Shown: piece by piece, positions 9,314 through 18,806 of the stretch
Numbering within the stretch: the first letter of the stretch is position 1
Layout: each line of letters opens with the position of its first letter
Source of the DNA: Chitinophagaceae bacterium UBA1931
GTDB taxonomy: Bacteria; Bacteroidota; Bacteroidia; Chitinophagales; Chitinophagaceae
DNA length: 64,000 nt
Assembly (NCBI GenBank): GCA_002337125.1
Contig: DDFJ01000004.1
Span: 2,638,134 to 2,702,133 of the forward strand
Reading direction: 5' to 3'
Program-made: the position numbers and the translations under genes
The notes under the pieces: model-generated
Databases searched by the model: none
What the model was told of the DNA's origin: nothing
What the model saw: the letters and a program-made list of their open reading frames with translations, nothing else

Positions 9314-10351
9314 ATGAAGCTTACACAACTTACGTTTACGAGGTTTTTAGCGGCAATTGCGATTGTTATTTTTCATTTTCACCAGGAGGTTTTCCCTTTT
9401 TCATTAAAAGGGATCAAAGAGCTTACCGGTTTTCTGAATGTACTGGTTTCGTATTTTTTTGTGCTTTCCGGGTTTATTTTGACGATTAATACAGGTGAAA
9501 AGCTGAACCTGAAGCAGTTTTATTTTAACCGTTTTTCACGGATTTATCCTGTTTATCTTTTTGCTTTATTGTTTACCCTGCTGCTGATACTGGATATAAG
9601 GCCCCTGAGTTTTTCGTGGGATTTTCACCGGGTTCTGTTATCTGTTTTTTTAGTACAGTCGTGGAATCCGAACTATGCCCTGGCGCTTAATTATCCAGCA
9701 TGGTCTTTATCGGCAGAAGCTTTTTTTTACCTGCTTTTTCCTTTTGTTTATCTTGGTTTGCAGCGGCTGAGTTTTCGCCGTAAAGTAATGCTGGTTGTTT
9801 TTTTCTGGCTGCTGATGCAGGTATTGTTTGCAAGCCTGGCTTATGCCCGGCAGCCATTTGTTTTGTATAACCCGGTTTTTCATTTATCAACCTTCCTGAT
9901 GGGTATTTTAGGCGGGTTATTTTACCGGGAAAAAAAAGCATGGCTGATGGCTCATTACCGAAAGGCTGTTCACCTGCTTATTGTTACGACGCTGGTTCTT
10001 TTGTTTTTGATGCTGACAGAAAATAAATTGTTCCGAATGGTTTACCACAATGGAATACTGTCGCCGGTTTTTATGCTTAGTATTTTTATTGTGGCCGAGA
10101 GCAGGAGCAGGCTGATCAGTTGGTTTGGCCTGCGGAAGCCTGAATATCTTGGTGAGATCAGTTATGGGATTTATATTCTGCAGGTACCTGTTTACCGGTT
10201 ACTAACACAAGCAACAAACCTGAAGTCAGTGATGCCGGCTTCCGGCTTTTTCTTCAGTTATGTAGTAGTACTGCTTGTGGTTTCCATTATCAGTTATGAA
10301 CTGATTGAACGGCCGAGCCGTTTGTTTTTAAGAAGAAAATTTTTCCCATGA
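9314..10351 (+). CDS. Acyltransferase 3 family membrane protein
   Basis: 345 residues from the ATG at 9314. Thirty upstream codons are open, but they are Cys-rich and unlike the family, whose conserved start is LTQLTFTRFLAAIAIVIFHF. Next come VSYFFVLSGFILTI and FYFNRFSRIYPVYL, the acyltransferase-3 hallmarks, then WSLSAEAFFYLLFPF and several more membrane helices. It probably O-acylates a sugar of the surface glycan. It is clearly distinct in sequence from the acyltransferase at 6928 and sits between two paralogous glycosyltransferases. Specificity is unknown. Confidence 0.83.
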   Translation: MKLTQLTFTRFLAAIAIVIFHFHQEVFPFSLKGIKELTGFLNVLVSYFFVLSGFILTINTGEKLNLKQFYFNRFSRIYPVYLFALLFTLLLILDIRPLSFSWDFHRVLLSVFLVQSWNPNYALALNYPAWSLSAEAFFYLLFPFVYLGLQRLSFRRKVMLVVFFWLLMQVLFASLAYARQPFVLYNPVFHLSTFLMGILGGLFYREKKAWLMAHYRKAVHLLIVTTLVLLFLMLTENKLFRMVYHNGILSPVFMLSIFIVAESRSRLISWFGLRKPEYLGEISYGIYILQVPVYRLLTQATNLKSVMPASGFFFSYVVVLLVVSIISYELIERPSRLFLRRKFFP

Positions 10352-10399
10352 GCTCAATCTTTTTATTACACAAGCCTGCTTTGACGATTGACTTATAAA

Positions 10400-11557
10400 A
10401 TGAAAAGACTGGCTATCATAACAAGTCACCCGATTCAATATAATGCTCCACTGTTCCGTTTGCTGACTGCACGAGGGAACATAAGGCTGAAGGTATTTTA
10501 TACATGGGGACAGACAAAAACAGGGCTTGTATATGATCCCGATTTTAAAAAGGAATTTAAATGGGATATTCCTTTACAGGATGGATATGAAAAAGAATTT
10601 ATTGAGAATATCTCTCCCAACCCATCAGCAGGTAATTTTAAAGGGATTGATAATAAAGACCTGATTGAACGTATTGATGCTTACAACCCTGATGCGTTGC
10701 TGGTTTATGGATGGAGCTTTAGGAGTCACTTAAAAGCAATCCGTTACTTTAAAGGGAAAAGGAAAATCATTTTCAGGGGAGACTCTACCCTGCTGGATGA
10801 ACCAACGGGTTTTTCCATCAGGAAAACAGCCAGAAGAATTTTCCTGAAGTGGGTTTACCGTTCTATTGATATTGCACTCTATACCGGAGAAGCAAATAAG
10901 CAGTATTTCCTGAAGCATGGATTATCCGCATCACAACTACTATATGCACCTCATGCTATTGAAAATGAACGGTTTTTTGACATTGATGCACAATACGAAA
11001 CCCGTGCCAAGGCCTGGAGAATGCAATTGAATATTGCAGATCATGAACTTGTTTTTTTATTTGCAGGCAAACTTGAGTCCAAAAAAGATCCACTGTTGCT
11101 GCTTGATGCTTTTAAGGAAATGAAGGAACAAAATACCCGTCTGATATTTGCGGGGAATGGGGCGCTTGATCAGGAACTGAAGCAAAGAGCCAAGGATGAT
11201 CAGCATATATATTTTCTTGACTTTCAGAATCAGCAGATGATGCCAATTGTTTACCGTTTGGCTGATGTGTTTGTTCTTCCTTCGAAGGGGCCGGGTGAAA
11301 CATGGGGACTATCGGTTAACGAAGCGATGGCCTGCGGCAAACCTGTTATTGTAAGTGATAAATGTGGTGGGGCAGCTGACTTAGTTCAAGGCAACGGTAT
11401 CATTTTTTCATCGGGTAAGAAAGAGGAACTAAAAAGAGCTATGTTCTATTTTGTTGATAATCCAACGGAACGGGAAAAAATGAGCAGTATGAGTTTGAAA
11501 AGAATTGCAGAGTTTTCCATTTCAGAAATTGCAAAGAGTATTGAGGAAATTGTATGA
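10400..11557 (+). CDS. Glycosyltransferase family 4 (paralogue of the gene at 8033)
   Basis: 385 residues from the ATG at 10400; a TTG four codons upstream is open but less likely. KRLAIITSHPIQYNAPLFRL matches the start of the gene at 8033 almost exactly. The donor region holds FVLPSKGPGETWGLSVNEAM and GKPVIVSDKCGGAADLV, with the E-x7-E arrangement intact. The two paralogues differ in the acceptor-facing N-terminal half, for example around residues 50-110, suggesting different acceptor sugars. The 3' end overlaps the next gene by four bases (ATGA). Confidence 0.88.
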   Translation: MKRLAIITSHPIQYNAPLFRLLTARGNIRLKVFYTWGQTKTGLVYDPDFKKEFKWDIPLQDGYEKEFIENISPNPSAGNFKGIDNKDLIERIDAYNPDALLVYGWSFRSHLKAIRYFKGKRKIIFRGDSTLLDEPTGFSIRKTARRIFLKWVYRSIDIALYTGEANKQYFLKHGLSASQLLYAPHAIENERFFDIDAQYETRAKAWRMQLNIADHELVFLFAGKLESKKDPLLLLDAFKEMKEQNTRLIFAGNGALDQELKQRAKDDQHIYFLDFQNQQMMPIVYRLADVFVLPSKGPGETWGLSVNEAMACGKPVIVSDKCGGAADLVQGNGIIFSSGKKEELKRAMFYFVDNPTEREKMSSMSLKRIAEFSISEIAKSIEEIV

Positions 11558-12927
11558 AACCGTCTAAAATTTTTTCTGTTACAGCTGGCTTGCTGGTTAG
11601 TTTTATTGCATCCGTTTCGGGCGGGTTGCGTATAGAGGAAGTGATTTCGCTTGGATTGTTTGTTTATTTCCTGCTGAATTTTATTGATTCAATCGGCAAG
11701 TCATACAATATGCTTGATATCCCAATTTTGCTGGCATTGTTCCAGTGTTTGTTAATGCCGGCCGTTGTTTTTAATATCTATAATGATGATGCCCTGGTGA
11801 TTGCCCTGAAATATGATATGGGTGTGAGTGCAGATGTGTATTATGGTTATATGTTCCCGGCAGTGCTGGCATTGATTGCCGGAATAAAAATTGTTGATCT
11901 ATCAAGGCAGTCGTACAGTGAAAAGTTTGTGGCTGCCGTAACCGAATCAAGAAAGTATTTAACCGGGAAGGGTAATATAGGGATTGTTATGATCATTATT
12001 GGGTTTGTTGCCGGTATTATGCAGGTATTTGTGCCGGGCGATCTGCAATATGTTGCTTACCTGATGGGGAAACTGTTGTATGTTGGGGTTTTGTACACCT
12101 ATTTATCTGATGCAAAAAATAAAAAATGGTATTTAATGGGCGGTTTGGTGGCTGTGCTTGCCAGTTCACTTGCCCAAGGAATGTTTGGAGAGCTCATATA
12201 CCTGAGTGCATTATCGGTAATGCTGATTTTACTTGGTAAAAAAGTTGCCAATTTATTAAAGTATGGTTTGTTTTTAACAGGGTTCGTTTTTATCCTGATC
12301 CTGCAAAGTATTAAAAGTGATTACCGGGATGTTGCCTGGCTTGGCAAGACACAACAAAGTAATACTGAAGCTTTTTTTTCACTTTTTGCAGACCGCTTAG
12401 CAAACCCTGACCGTTTTTTTAACTGGACGACCATGTTCCCGATTGTTAACCGATTTAACCAGGGTATGATTGTCGGGAAGGTAATGGCCTATGTACCACA
12501 AAGAGCAGCATTTGCCGATGGCGAAACGATTTTTACAGCATTAGCAGCATCATTTGTTCCCCGTTTGTTATGGCCGGATAAACCCATATCGGGCGGGCAG
12601 TATAATATGGAACGGTTTACAGGCTATATCATCAAGGGATACAGTATGAATATAAGTCCAATGGGGGAGGCTTATGGAAACTATGGTGTACAGGGTGGAA
12701 TTATTTTTATGTTTTTTTATGGATTATTTTTCTCTGTAGTTATCCTACTGCTTCTCCGGATGATCAAAACCAAACCAACATTGATATTATGGTTTCCTGT
12801 ACTTTTTCTTAATTCTATACAAATAGAAACGGATATATTGATGTGTGTGAATTCGGTGATTAAAAACCTGATATTTATCTGGTTTTGTTATTGGGCTGCA
12901 GATCGGTTTCTCCGTTTTAAACTTTAG
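11554..12927 (+). CDS. Wzy-like O-antigen/capsule polymerase, multi-pass membrane protein
   Basis: 457 residues, strongly hydrophobic, with roughly ten to twelve predicted membrane helices and one larger soluble loop around residues 255-355 (DYRDVAWLGKTQQSNTEAFF through LWPDKPISGGQYN). The topology, length and position among glycosyltransferases match Wzy-type polymerases, which join lipid-linked repeat units in the periplasm. These proteins share little sequence, so the call rests on architecture and context. The PDKPISGGQYNMERFTG-like loop and NISPMGEAYGNYGVQGGI are reminiscent of the O-antigen ligase/polymerase superfamily. It overlaps the preceding gene by ATGA. Confidence 0.7.
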   Translation: MKPSKIFSVTAGLLVSFIASVSGGLRIEEVISLGLFVYFLLNFIDSIGKSYNMLDIPILLALFQCLLMPAVVFNIYNDDALVIALKYDMGVSADVYYGYMFPAVLALIAGIKIVDLSRQSYSEKFVAAVTESRKYLTGKGNIGIVMIIIGFVAGIMQVFVPGDLQYVAYLMGKLLYVGVLYTYLSDAKNKKWYLMGGLVAVLASSLAQGMFGELIYLSALSVMLILLGKKVANLLKYGLFLTGFVFILILQSIKSDYRDVAWLGKTQQSNTEAFFSLFADRLANPDRFFNWTTMFPIVNRFNQGMIVGKVMAYVPQRAAFADGETIFTALAASFVPRLLWPDKPISGGQYNMERFTGYIIKGYSMNISPMGEAYGNYGVQGGIIFMFFYGLFFSVVILLLLRMIKTKPTLILWFPVLFLNSIQIETDILMCVNSVIKNLIFIWFCYWAADRFLRFKL

Positions 12928-12930
12928 GTT

Positions 12931-14085
12931 TTGCAAAACAAACGTATCCTTATTTTTTACGATCATTTTTATCCTGCCTGGAAAGCCGGGGGGCCAGTAC
13001 AATCGCTGGCAAACCTTGTGCGGCAACTGCATAAAGAATATTCGTTTTTTATTGTATGCAAGCCGCATGAGATGAACAGTGCTGACCAGCTGGAAAATGT
13101 ATCCATTAATCAGTGGAACAACTGGGAGGATAAAGCGGAAGTATATTATTCTTCATATAGCTATGGTGCAGGCTATTATCAGCGGGTAAAAAAAATAATA
13201 GAAGATGTAAAGCCGGATCTGCTTTTTATCAATGGTTTGTTTTCACCTTTTTTTAATCTTGTTCCGCTTTACTGCGGTTTTGGTTATACAAAAAAACACC
13301 CTGGCTGTAAAATTGTATGGAGCGCAAGGGGAATGCTGCATCCCGGGGCATTATCACAGAAGCGTTTCAAGAAACAAGTTTTTCTGACCATGATACAGTT
13401 GCTGAACTGGCATAAAAAAGTTCATTGGCATGTTACAGATGAGCAGGAGCGACAATATGTTTTTGAAACATTTGGTAAAAACACAAAGGTTAGTATAGCC
13501 GGAAATTTTCCGAACCTGCTGTCGAAATCCGAAGCGGTGCTGAAGGAAGCAGGGTCGCTGAAGCTGGGAACAATTGCACTCATCAGCCCTATGAAAAATC
13601 ACCTGCTGGTGTTAAAATCCCTGCAGCAAATTTCTGCAAGAGTTGAATGGCATATTTACGGGCCAGTAAAAGATGAACTATATTGGAAAAACTGTGAGGA
13701 GGAGATCAACAAACTGCCGCAACATATAACCGTTATCTACCATGGTGAGTGTGTTCCAGCCGTTTTGCCTGAAGCGATGAAGAAATTCCAGGTATTTATT
13801 ATGCCCAGTAAGAGTGAAAACTTTGGTCATGCAATTCTGGAAGCACTGAGTGCCGGGCGACCGGTAATTACAACAGATACGACACCATTTAAACAATTAC
13901 AACAACAACAGGCAGGTTATACAGTTTCAGCAGGCAACATTGATGAGCTGACAGAAGCTATCCGTTTTTTTGCAGAGATGGATGAAGATAAATTTTCAAC
14001 ATTCAGCAGGAGTGCAAGTTTGTTTGCAGCAGGTTTCTCAAAACTTGCTGTCCTGAGGGATCAATACCGGCATTTGTTTGCCTGA
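12931..14085 (+). CDS. Glycosyltransferase family 4 (TTG start)
   Basis: 384 residues from a TTG three bases after the previous stop; no ATG precedes the conserved opening NKRILIFYDHFYPAWKAGGP. PAWKAGGPVQSLANLVRQL is the acceptor loop of a GT4 group in capsule loci. The donor domain includes KLGTIALISPMKNHLLVLKS near residue 210 and FIMPSKSENFGHAILEALSA near 290, followed by GRPVITTDTTPF, giving the expected E-x7-E nucleotide-sugar site. It is cytoplasmic and acts on the lipid-linked precursor. Sugar specificity is not readable from the sequence. Confidence 0.85.
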   Translation: MQNKRILIFYDHFYPAWKAGGPVQSLANLVRQLHKEYSFFIVCKPHEMNSADQLENVSINQWNNWEDKAEVYYSSYSYGAGYYQRVKKIIEDVKPDLLFINGLFSPFFNLVPLYCGFGYTKKHPGCKIVWSARGMLHPGALSQKRFKKQVFLTMIQLLNWHKKVHWHVTDEQERQYVFETFGKNTKVSIAGNFPNLLSKSEAVLKEAGSLKLGTIALISPMKNHLLVLKSLQQISARVEWHIYGPVKDELYWKNCEEEINKLPQHITVIYHGECVPAVLPEAMKKFQVFIMPSKSENFGHAILEALSAGRPVITTDTTPFKQLQQQQAGYTVSAGNIDELTEAIRFFAEMDEDKFSTFSRSASLFAAGFSKLAVLRDQYRHLFA

Positions 14086-14128
14086 TTATTTACATATAAA
14101 ATTCAGAGATATTAATTGATACATTACT

Positions 14129-15856
14129 ATGATTATTTTAGGAATTAATGCATATCATGCAGACAGCAGTGCAGCAATTTTTGTTGATGGCAAAATGATT
14201 GCTGCCATAGAAGAGGAGCGTTTCCGCAGAGTGAAACACTGGGCAGGTTTTCCGTCACTGGCAGTAGAATTCTGCTTAAAGGAAGCGGGTGTAACGTTGA
14301 ACGAAGTGGATCATATTGCCATAGGCAGGGATCCATGGGCTAAGGTTGGCAAAAAAATAAAGTTTCTACTGCTGAATCCTTCAGGTGGTATTGAAGCAGT
14401 GAAAAACCGAATTTCCAATTCAAAAAAAGTGGCATCACTTGCCGATGAACTGGTGCATGTTTCTCCAGTTGACAAAGCCATTCTCAAACAACGCATTCAT
14501 CATGTAGAGCATCACCGCAGTCATCTTGGCTCTGCTTTTTTTGCTTCTCCATTTGAAGAGGCCGCTTTACTTTCAATCGATGGATCGGGAGATTTTACAA
14601 CTACAATGATTGGTGTTGGAAAAGGCAACCATATTGAAGTGATTGACAGTGTTGATTTTCCTCATTCAGTTGGTATTTTCTATTCAGCCTTTACACAATG
14701 GCTCGGGTTTCCGCATTATGGAGATGAATATAAAGTGATGGGGCTGGCTCCTTATGGTGAAGCTAAATACGTTGATCAGTTAAGAGATGTTATCCGGTTT
14801 AAAGACAATGGTTTGTTTGAACTGAACCTGAAGTATTTCCGTAATGCAATGAAAGGGATTATTACTTATGGTGAAGATCATATTCCTGTTGTGGCAACTT
14901 TGTATACGGACTATTTTGAAAGCAAACTCGGGAAAGCCCGCAAAAAAGGAGAAGAGTTAACGCAGTTTCATAAAGACATGGCTGCATCTGTACAGCGTAT
15001 AACCGAGGAGCTTATTTTTCATATACTCACTTCGCTGCAAAAAAGAACCGGTTTGAAAAATGTATGTATTGCAGGAGGTGTTGCCCAGAATTCAGTTGCT
15101 AATGGAAAGATTACAAGAAATACTCCTTTCACGAACGTTTATATACCAAGTGCAGGTCATGATGCCGGCATATCAATGGGAGCGGCGTTGTATGTATATA
15201 ACCAAACAATGAAACAGCCACGTCAGCCAGCAATCTGGTCGGCATATACCGGTAGCCATTTTTCCAATGAAGAAATAGAAACCTGTTTGCAGCAGCAAAA
15301 TATTTCATACAAAAAAATGGAGGATGCTGAATTGTATGATTATGTTGCCAACAGGCTGGTAAATGCCGGTGTTGTTGGATGGTTCAGCGGCAGAAGTGAA
15401 TTTGGTCCGAGAGCATTGGGGGGACGTTCAATCCTTGCCGATCCAAGACGCTCAGACGCTAAAGATTTATTGAATGCAAAAATTAAACGAAGGGAAAGTT
15501 TCCGGCCTTTTGCCCCTTCTATTCTAAAAGAATATGTAGAAGAATATTTTACTGTTACAGATGTTGTTCCATTTATGGAAAAGGTTTTTCCGATTAAAAG
15601 TGAAAAGCATACTACTATTCCTGCTGTAACACATGTGGATGGTACCGGCAGGTTACAATCTGTTGACAACAGTATTTCCCCCAGGTACTATGCTTTGATT
15701 GAAACATTCAGAAAGAAAACGGGTGTGCCTATTCTTCTCAATACATCGTTTAATGAAAATGAACCTATTGTTAATTCACCGGCAGAAGCTCTTGATTGTT
15801 TTTTAAGAACACAGATGGATATGCTGGTTATGGAAAATATTATTGTTGAACGATAG
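14129..15856 (+). CDS. Carbamoyltransferase, NodU/CmcH/TobZ family
   Basis: 575 residues with the two domains of this family. The N-terminal Kae1-like ATPase-fold domain starts LGINAYHADSSAAIFVDGKM and has the metal-binding histidines in RIHHVEHHRSHLGSAFFASP around residue 125, followed by LSIDGSGDFTT. The C-terminal YrdC-like domain has GWFSGRSEFGPRALGGRSIL near residue 415 and PILLNTSFNENEPIVNSPAE near 535. The family uses carbamoyl phosphate and ATP to put a carbamoyl group on a hydroxyl of a sugar or antibiotic. In this locus the likely target is a sugar of the surface glycan (inference). It is followed immediately by a GT2 gene. Confidence 0.92.
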   Translation: MIILGINAYHADSSAAIFVDGKMIAAIEEERFRRVKHWAGFPSLAVEFCLKEAGVTLNEVDHIAIGRDPWAKVGKKIKFLLLNPSGGIEAVKNRISNSKKVASLADELVHVSPVDKAILKQRIHHVEHHRSHLGSAFFASPFEEAALLSIDGSGDFTTTMIGVGKGNHIEVIDSVDFPHSVGIFYSAFTQWLGFPHYGDEYKVMGLAPYGEAKYVDQLRDVIRFKDNGLFELNLKYFRNAMKGIITYGEDHIPVVATLYTDYFESKLGKARKKGEELTQFHKDMAASVQRITEELIFHILTSLQKRTGLKNVCIAGGVAQNSVANGKITRNTPFTNVYIPSAGHDAGISMGAALYVYNQTMKQPRQPAIWSAYTGSHFSNEEIETCLQQQNISYKKMEDAELYDYVANRLVNAGVVGWFSGRSEFGPRALGGRSILADPRRSDAKDLLNAKIKRRESFRPFAPSILKEYVEEYFTVTDVVPFMEKVFPIKSEKHTTIPAVTHVDGTGRLQSVDNSISPRYYALIETFRKKTGVPILLNTSFNENEPIVNSPAEALDCFLRTQMDMLVMENIIVER

Positions 15857-16615
15857 ATGAAAATCTCCATCATTACAGTAGTATATAACAGGGAGCGGAC
15901 GATTGAACGGGCTATTCAATCCGTATTGTCGCAGTCTTATCCCGATATTGAATATATTATCGTGGATGGTTTGTCGAAAGACAGCACCATGTCTGTTGTT
16001 CAGCAATACAAAGACCGTATCCATACTATCGTTTCTGAAAAAGACAAGGGTATGTACGATGCGCTGAACAAAGGAATACAGCTTGCATCAGGTGATGTGA
16101 TTGGTATTTTACATGCAGATGATGAGTTTGCTTCAACTGATGTGGTGGAAAAGATTGCAGCACAGTTCAGCCATCATTCACAACCTGATGCTGTTTATGG
16201 TGATGTAGGTTTTGTGCGAGAAGAAGCTCCGGATAAAATTGTACGGTATTATTCATCTGCGATTTTTAAACCATCATTAATTGAATGGGGCTTTATTCCT
16301 GCTCATACTACGTTCTTCTGTTATAAAAAATATTTTGAACAGTATGGTGGTTACCGCACCGATCTGCAGATAGCTGCTGATTTTGATTTGCTGGCAAGAT
16401 TTATCCGAAAGCATAATATCAAAACAAATTATATTCCTGAAATGCTGGTGAAGATGAACCTTGGAGGCAAGAGCACCAATGGTATCAGCAGCACCATCCG
16501 CATCAATAAAGAATTAAAACAGGTATTAAAGGAGCAACAACTTTCTTCAAGTTATTTTAAACTGTATGCAAGATATTTTATCAAGATACAGGAGTATTGG
16601 AAGAGAGGGAAGTAG
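15857..16615 (+). CDS. Glycosyltransferase family 2
   Basis: 252 residues with a GT-A fold. KISIITVVYNRERTIERAIQ starts the nucleotide-binding strand. IEYIIVDGLSKDST follows near residue 35, and the DxD metal site appears as HADDEF at about residue 92. The C-terminal acceptor region contains IAADFDLLARFIRKHNIKTN. It resembles the WcaE/PglI-type GT2 enzymes of colanic acid and capsule loci. Its ATG follows the carbamoyltransferase stop with no gap. The next gene is 62 bases away, across a short repeat-rich spacer. Confidence 0.9.
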   Translation: MKISIITVVYNRERTIERAIQSVLSQSYPDIEYIIVDGLSKDSTMSVVQQYKDRIHTIVSEKDKGMYDALNKGIQLASGDVIGILHADDEFASTDVVEKIAAQFSHHSQPDAVYGDVGFVREEAPDKIVRYYSSAIFKPSLIEWGFIPAHTTFFCYKKYFEQYGGYRTDLQIAADFDLLARFIRKHNIKTNYIPEMLVKMNLGGKSTNGISSTIRINKELKQVLKEQQLSSSYFKLYARYFIKIQEYWKRGK

Positions 16616-16677
16616 TAAGTAATAGGTAGTAAGTAATAAGTTTTAAGTTAATAGTAAAACAAACATTCACGCAACAC
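16614..16677. repeat. Short direct-repeat spacer (GTAGTAAGTAATA-type)
   Basis: The gap between the GT2 gene and gmd consists of tandem variants of GTAGTAAGTAATAG followed by related AAGTTTTAAGTTAATAG words. The first unit overlaps the GT2 stop codon. Simple word repeats of this kind are scattered between genes in some Bacteroidota. No hairpin or gene is evident, and the function is unknown. Confidence 0.6.
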
Positions 16678-17790
16678 ATGAAAAAAGCATTGATTACAGG
16701 GATTACAGGACAGGATGGCGCTTATCTTTCTGACCTGTTATTAAAGAAAGGTTATGAAGTACATGGTATTAAGCGCAGGAGTTCGCTGTTCAATACCGAT
16801 CGTATTGATCATTTGTATGAAGATCCGCATGTCAACAACCGTCATTTTGTTTTGCATTACGGCGATTTAACCGACAGCACCAATCTCATCCGCATAATCC
16901 AGGAAGTGCAGCCCGATGAAATTTATAACCTCGGAGCCATGAGTCATGTAAAGGTGAGCTTTGACACACCTGAATATACCGCTAATACCGACGCTATCGG
17001 AACGCTTCGTATACTCGAAGCCGTGAGGTTACTTGGTCTCACAGAAAAAACAAGGGTTTACCAGGCATCTACTTCAGAGCTTTATGGTTTGGTACAGGAG
17101 GTTCCTCAATCCGAAACAACTCCGTTCTACCCACGTTCGCCTTATGCAGTTGCAAAAATGTATGGCTTCTGGATTACGGTGAACTACCGTGAAGCGTATA
17201 ACATGTATGCATGTAATGGTATTTTGTTCAACCATGAATCGCCCTTGCGTGGTGAAACATTTGTGACAAGAAAAATTACCCGTGCGGTTGCAAAGATTGC
17301 ATTGGGTATGCAGGATAAATTGTGGCTGGGTAATTTAAATGCCAAGCGTGACTGGGGTCATGCAAAAGATTATGTGGAAGCCATGTGGCTGATGCTGCAG
17401 CAGGAAAAAGCAGAAGACTTTGTGATTGCCACCGGTGTAACAACTGAAGTACGTGAATTTGTACGCATGGCTTTTGCTGAACTTGGAATTGAAGTTGAGT
17501 TTACAGGTGAACAGGAAAACGAAAAGGGCTTTGTAAAATCCTGCAGTAACCCGGACTATCAATTACCTGCCGGAACAGAAGTGGTAGCTGTTGATCCCCG
17601 TTATTACCGTCCTACTGAAGTTGATTTGCTGATTGGTAATCCAACAAAAGCAAAAACAAAATTGGGCTGGAAGCCGAAATATGATCTGCAGGGTTTGGTG
17701 AAAGAGATGGTGGCTGCAGATGTAGATCTGTTCAGGAAAGAAAAACTGCTGAAAGAAAGCGGATTTAAAATTAAAAACCAGTTTGAATAA
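16678..17790 (+). CDS. gmd: GDP-mannose 4,6-dehydratase
   Basis: 370 residues of the short-chain dehydrogenase/reductase superfamily. The NADP-binding TGxxGxxG is TGITGQDG at residues 7-14, followed by the GMD-specific HGIKRRSSLFNTDRIDHLY. The catalytic triad is visible: T132 with E134 in STSELYG, Y156 and K160 in YAVAK. The strongly conserved NHESPLRGETFVTRKITRAV lies near residue 192. It converts GDP-D-mannose to GDP-4-keto-6-deoxymannose, the first step toward GDP-L-fucose. The next gene, fcl, overlaps by one base (TAATG), so the two enzymes are coupled. Confidence 0.97.
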   Translation: MKKALITGITGQDGAYLSDLLLKKGYEVHGIKRRSSLFNTDRIDHLYEDPHVNNRHFVLHYGDLTDSTNLIRIIQEVQPDEIYNLGAMSHVKVSFDTPEYTANTDAIGTLRILEAVRLLGLTEKTRVYQASTSELYGLVQEVPQSETTPFYPRSPYAVAKMYGFWITVNYREAYNMYACNGILFNHESPLRGETFVTRKITRAVAKIALGMQDKLWLGNLNAKRDWGHAKDYVEAMWLMLQQEKAEDFVIATGVTTEVREFVRMAFAELGIEVEFTGEQENEKGFVKSCSNPDYQLPAGTEVVAVDPRYYRPTEVDLLIGNPTKAKTKLGWKPKYDLQGLVKEMVAADVDLFRKEKLLKESGFKIKNQFE

Positions 17791-18719
17791 TGGAGAAGCA
17801 GTCGAAGATTTATGTAGCGGGTCATAACGGAATGGTTGGTTCGGCCATTGTGCGTAAACTGCAGAAAGAAGGTTTTACCAATCTTGTTCTTCGTAGTTCA
17901 AAAGAACTTGACCTGCGCAACCAGCAGGCAACGGCCGCTTTTTTTGAAGAGGAAAAACCAGACTATGTATTTGTTGCTGCTGCAAAAGTGGGTGGTATCA
18001 TTGCCAACAACACTTACCGTGCACAGTTTTTGTACGAGAACCTGATGATTCAGAACAATACCATTCATTCAGCGTATGTAAATGGCGTGAAGAAATTATT
18101 GTTCTTAGGTTCGTCCTGCATCTATCCAAAGTATGCCGAGCAGCCAATTAAAGAAGATTATTTACTGACAGGAATACTTGAACCAACCAACGAACCTTAT
18201 GCCATTGCAAAAATTGCAGGTTTGAAAATGTGTGAAGCTTACCGCAGCCAGTATGGATGCAATTTTATTTCGGTAATGCCTACCAACCTGTATGGTCCCA
18301 ATGATAATTATGATCTGCAAAATTCGCATGTGCTGCCTGCATTGCTGCGTAAAATGATAACAGCCAAACAGAACAATGATCCTGTTGTGGATATATGGGG
18401 AACAGGTAAGCCTCTCCGTGAGTTTCTGCATGTGGATGACCTTGCTGCAGCCTGTTATTTTTTAATGCAGAACTATGATGGAACCGACTGGCTGAATATT
18501 GGTGTGGGTGAAGATATTTCCATTAAAGATCTTGCCACATTGATTAAAGAAGTGGTTGGATATGAAGGCGAGTTAAAATTTAATACTGATAAACCAGATG
18601 GCACGCCACGAAAACTTCTTGATGTATCCAAACTGCATGCATTGGGATGGAAAGCTTCCATTGGTTTGCGTGAAGGAATTGAACAGGTGTATGAAGAAGT
18701 CGTGAATCGTGAATGGTGA
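17790..18719 (+). CDS. fcl: GDP-L-fucose synthase
   Basis: 309 residues of the SDR superfamily. The nucleotide-binding motif GHNGMVG is at residues 11-17. The active site has GSSCIYPK at 107-114, with the serine and cysteine typical of the epimerase/reductase, plus Y137 and K141 in YAIAK. AAAKVGGIIANN and PTNLYGPNDNYD are family signatures. It epimerises and reduces GDP-4-keto-6-deoxymannose to GDP-L-fucose, so the locus can supply fucose to its glycosyltransferases. The last codons (VNREW) are encoded inside a short direct repeat, so the C-terminus may have been altered by repeat insertion. Confidence 0.97.
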   Translation: MEKQSKIYVAGHNGMVGSAIVRKLQKEGFTNLVLRSSKELDLRNQQATAAFFEEEKPDYVFVAAAKVGGIIANNTYRAQFLYENLMIQNNTIHSAYVNGVKKLLFLGSSCIYPKYAEQPIKEDYLLTGILEPTNEPYAIAKIAGLKMCEAYRSQYGCNFISVMPTNLYGPNDNYDLQNSHVLPALLRKMITAKQNNDPVVDIWGTGKPLREFLHVDDLAAACYFLMQNYDGTDWLNIGVGEDISIKDLATLIKEVVGYEGELKFNTDKPDGTPRKLLDVSKLHALGWKASIGLREGIEQVYEEVVNREW

Positions 18720-18806
18720 ATCGTGAGGGAAGAAAAAGGGTTTCGGTTTTGAGGCGTTTAGTTGTTTAGTAGTTGAGATGTTTAGTGTTGATGAAACAGA
18801 TAAATC
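18700..18806. repeat. Short direct repeats (GTGAATCGTGAATGGTGA-type) and spacer
   Basis: GTGAATCGTGA occurs twice, at about 18706 and 18717, the first copy inside the 3' end of fcl and the second just after its stop. A T/G-rich stretch with repeated GTTTAGT words follows (18758-18787). No gene or terminator is seen before the ATG at 18807. The repeat type differs from that at 16614. Confidence 0.55.
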
